Origin: Gammaproteobacteria bacterium
GTDB lineage: Bacteria; Pseudomonadota; Gammaproteobacteria; DSM-19610
Assembly (NCBI GenBank): GCA_030618475.1
Contig: JAUXDG010000036.1
Span: forward strand, 1-16,220
DNA length: 16,220 nt
Direction of reading: 5' to 3'
Below the pieces are notes generated by a model. That model worked only from the letters and a program-made list of their open reading frames with translations, was not told the DNA's origin and did not search any database. Below, in pieces: positions 14,048 through 16,220 of this stretch (its first letter is position 1; each line of letters opens with the position of its first letter). The position numbers and the translations under genes are program-made.

Positions 14048-15524
14048 TGATCAGCTTACGCAGAAACGGCATCAAGTCGCCGGCCAGTAAACCTCGCTCA
14101 CCATGCTCGTCGGCGGCAAGATCGGCGGCTTTGCCATGCAGCCAGACGCCTGCGCTGGCGGCCTCGAACAAACCCAGGCCCTGCGCCAGCAAGGCAGCCA
14201 GCACACCGCTCAGCACATCACCCATGCCGCCACTGGCCATGCCGGGATTGCCCTGGTCGCAGAGCCGTATCGGCCCCGAGCCCGCGGTAATCAGGCTACC
14301 GGGCCCTTTCAACACGACCACGCCGTTATAGCGGGCTACCAGCTGCCGGATCGCCGCGAAACGGTCCTGCTGAATGGCTGATGTTGCCTGTTCCAACAGG
14401 CGGCCGGCTTCGCCAGGGTGCGGTGTCAGTATCCAGTTATCCCGGCTCAGCGGGTCTCTGGCCAGCAGGTTCAAGGCGTCGGCATCGACAACCAGGGGCA
14501 GCTTTGTGGCGGCGACACGTTCGAACAGCTGTCGCGACCAGCGGTCCTGGCCCAGCCCGGGACCGATAACCACAACGCTGGCGCGTGACAATAAGGGGTC
14601 GAGCTCAGCGGCCTGCCGAATGCCGTGCACCATCAGTTCATAACAACCGGCATTGAGTCCGGGGACGTTTCCGGCGCGGGTTGCCACCGACACCAGGCCC
14701 GCCCCACACCGTGCCGCTGCCTCAGCCGCCAGCCGCACCGCACCCGCCATGCCGCGGTTACCACCGACGACGAGGACATGACCGAAATCACCTTTGTGGG
14801 CATCGGCCTCTCGTGCCCGGGCCAACGGCCCCAGCGCTGGCTGCTTGACGAGCTGGACTTCGGCAGCCTGACTGGCATGGATATCGGCCGGCACCTCCAA
14901 CCCCTCAAACTCAACGTGACCGGCACAGTGTACGCCAGCCGCGCTATACAGCCCTCGTTTTCGTCCGATAAAAGTCACTGTGGTGTGTGCTTTTACGGCC
15001 ACACCCAGTACCCGGCCGCTGTCGGCGTGCAGACCGCTGGGGATATCTGCCGCCAATACCGGCGCCTTATGCTGATTGAGGCGTTCGATTGCCGAGCGGT
15101 AGGCCCCTTCGACGGGACGATCCAGCCCGCTTCCCAGCAAGGCATCCACCAACAGGTCTGCCTGCGCCGGCAGCGAGCCGGCAAATGCCTGCGCTTCACC
15201 ACCGCCAGCCAGGTAATCCTGTGCGGCCCGTAACGCATCACCCCGTAAGCTGTCAGGGTCGGACAGGAACAGGACCTGAGCCTGCAGGCCGGACTCATGC
15301 AGCAGGCGCGCCAGCACATAACCATCGCCAGCGTTATTGCCAGGCCCGCACAGCACACAAACCTGCCTGGCAGCCGGCCAGCGCCGCCCGACGCAGTCTG
15401 CCAGTGCCTGTCCGGCGCGGCACATCAGCTGATAACCGGGAATAGCGTTCTCCTGGATGGCGATGCGGTCCAGTTCCCGCACTTGCGCTGCGGTATAAAG
15501 CGGAATGTAAACGGCTTTCGACAT
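14040..15524 (-). CDS. nnr: Bifunctional NAD(P)H-hydrate epimerase / ADP-dependent dehydratase
   Basis: The 494-residue two-domain enzyme repairs hydrated NADH and NADPH. The N-terminal YjeF_N epimerase domain (about 1-215) has GPGNNAGDG at 60-68, DALLGSGLDRPV at 127-138 and ADIPSGL at 159-165. The C-terminal carbohydrate-kinase-like dehydratase (about 225-490) has HKGDFGHVLVVGG at 243-255, VDADALN at 346-352, LTPHPGE at 366-372 and GMASGGMGDVLSG at 428-440 with catalytic Asp436. The frame stays open to 15650, but those extra 42 residues would overlap queG and are not family-like; MSKAVYIPLYTAAQVRELD at ATG 15524 is the expected start. It is the first gene of the leftward block. Confidence 0.95.
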   Translation of the reverse strand: MSKAVYIPLYTAAQVRELDRIAIQENAIPGYQLMCRAGQALADCVGRRWPAARQVCVLCGPGNNAGDGYVLARLLHESGLQAQVLFLSDPDSLRGDALRAAQDYLAGGGEAQAFAGSLPAQADLLVDALLGSGLDRPVEGAYRSAIERLNQHKAPVLAADIPSGLHADSGRVLGVAVKAHTTVTFIGRKRGLYSAAGVHCAGHVEFEGLEVPADIHASQAAEVQLVKQPALGPLARAREADAHKGDFGHVLVVGGNRGMAGAVRLAAEAAARCGAGLVSVATRAGNVPGLNAGCYELMVHGIRQAAELDPLLSRASVVVIGPGLGQDRWSRQLFERVAATKLPLVVDADALNLLARDPLSRDNWILTPHPGEAGRLLEQATSAIQQDRFAAIRQLVARYNGVVVLKGPGSLITAGSGPIRLCDQGNPGMASGGMGDVLSGVLAALLAQGLGLFEAASAGVWLHGKAADLAADEHGERGLLAGDLMPFLRKLINV

Positions 15525-15561
15525 ACAATGTTCACCACTAAAGGATGGCGTCAACCATACC

Positions 15562-16220
15562 GTGAAGCTTTCATCCAAATCCAGTCCGGCCACTGCCACA
15601 GCAGCCGATCGTTCGTCGATCGATTTTGCAGCACTGGCCGGCCAGATCAAACAATGGGGCCGGGAACTGGGCTTTCAGCAGCTCGGCATCACCGATACCG
15701 ATCTGACAGAAGACGAGGCCCATCTGCTGCGTTGGCTGAAGCATCAGCAGCATGGCGAAATGGCGTACATGCAAAGCCATGGCACAAAACGCAGCCGCCC
15801 CGACGAACTGGTTCCGGGCACCGCGCGCATCATCTCTGTGCGCCTGGATTACTGGCCCGGACAGGCCAGCGATGCCCAACAGGTACTGGAAGACCCCCTG
15901 CAGGCCTATCTGTCCCGCTATGCGCTGGGCCGCGACTACCACAAGATGCTGCGCAAACGCTTGCAGCAACTCGCCAGCCGTATCGAACAACGTATCGGAC
16001 CGTTCGGCTATCGCGCCTTCACAGACAGTGCACCGGTGCTGGAAAAAGCGATTGCCCAGAAAGCCGGATTGGGCTGGATCGGCAAACACACCTGTCTGAT
16101 TGACGATAAAAGCGGCTCCTGGTTTTTCCTCGGTGAACTGTTCACCGACCTGCCGCTGCCCGTTGACCGACCGGCCGAGGCCCATTGTGGAACCTGCCAG
16201 GCCTGTCTGGATATCTGCCC
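15562..16220 (+). CDS. queG: Epoxyqueuosine reductase, 5' part (3' end outside window)
   Basis: The first 219 codons of the cobalamin- and iron-sulfur-dependent enzyme that reduces epoxyqueuosine to queuosine in tRNA, the last step of that pathway. Visible are FAALAGQIKQWGRELGFQQ at 22-40, MAYMQSHGTKRSRPDELVPG at 67-86, YHKMLRKRL at 126-134 and FTDSAPVLEKAIAQKAGLGW at 153-172, which includes the conserved catalytic Asp. GKHTCLI follows, then the first cluster motif CGTCQACLDIC at 209-219, cut by the window edge. The start is GTG 15562, with AAGGA about 16 bases upstream; there is no in-frame ATG. It is divergent from nnr with 37 bp between the two start codons, the arrangement known from E. 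coli yjeS/yjeF. Confidence 0.95.
   Translation, partial: MKLSSKSSPATATAADRSSIDFAALAGQIKQWGRELGFQQLGITDTDLTEDEAHLLRWLKHQQHGEMAYMQSHGTKRSRPDELVPGTARIISVRLDYWPGQASDAQQVLEDPLQAYLSRYALGRDYHKMLRKRLQQLASRIEQRIGPFGYRAFTDSAPVLEKAIAQKAGLGWIGKHTCLIDDKSGSWFFLGELFTDLPLPVDRPAEAHCGTCQACLDIC

Noticed and set aside
15525..15650. N-terminal extension of nnr by 42 residues
   Set aside because: It would overlap the queG start, is not family-like, and MSKAVYIPLYTAAQVRELD is the expected N-terminus.
1..16220. tRNA, rRNA, riboswitch, defence or toxin-antitoxin genes
   Set aside because: No cloverleaf or rRNA-like stretch, no recognisable riboswitch aptamer and no such protein families were seen. The coding content is accounted for by the genes listed.

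Overview
The window looks like chromosomal DNA of a gammaproteobacterium outside the enteric group. From about 1.97 kb to the right edge it carries the conserved block known in Escherichia coli as queG <-> nnr-tsaE-amiB-mutL-miaA-hfq-hflX-hflK-hflC-yjeT-purA. Three features point away from enterics: hisZ sits between the DUF2065 gene and purA, MutL carries the endonuclease motif that E. coli MutL lacks, and the AmiB-type amidase ends in a LysM domain. The genus cannot be fixed from the sequence alone.

Layout. 1-582 (+): 3' part of an IS1595/ISXO2-type transposase whose beginning lies off the window. 583-684: short spacer with two 28-bp direct repeats and a partial third copy. 664-1968 (+): secreted or lipid-anchored protein of the uncharacterised TIGR03790 family, with its start codon inside the repeat. 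It runs tail-to-tail into purA with 4 bp between the stop codons. 1973-15524 (-): the conserved block, read right to left as nnr, tsaE, amiB, mutL, miaA, hfq, hflX, hflK, hflC, DUF2065, hisZ, purA. 15562-16220 (+): 5' part of queG, divergent from nnr.

Functional themes. The block is housekeeping: repair of hydrated NAD(P)H (nnr), tRNA modification (tsaE for t6A, miaA for i6A, queG for queuosine), septal peptidoglycan cleavage (amiB), mismatch repair (mutL), RNA chaperone (hfq), ribosome-associated GTPase (hflX), membrane regulators of FtsH (hflK, hflC), and amino-acid and purine synthesis (hisZ, purA). Several genes overlap or nearly touch (nnr/tsaE 8 bp, hflK/hflC 1 bp, DUF2065/hisZ 3 bp). 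Two gaps are wide: 400 bp between hisZ and purA, and 357 bp between tsaE and amiB.

The non-routine content is in those gaps and at the left edge. The hisZ-purA gap holds two palindromic elements with long, unrelated terminal arms (29 bp and 30 bp) that share a core of about 46 bp. The second also contains a module that recurs in the tsaE-amiB gap, so these look like mosaic members of a dispersed non-coding repeat family. I found no defence island, CRISPR array, tRNA, rRNA or prophage. The best candidates for something undescribed are the modular palindromes and the TIGR03790 gene beside the mobile DNA.
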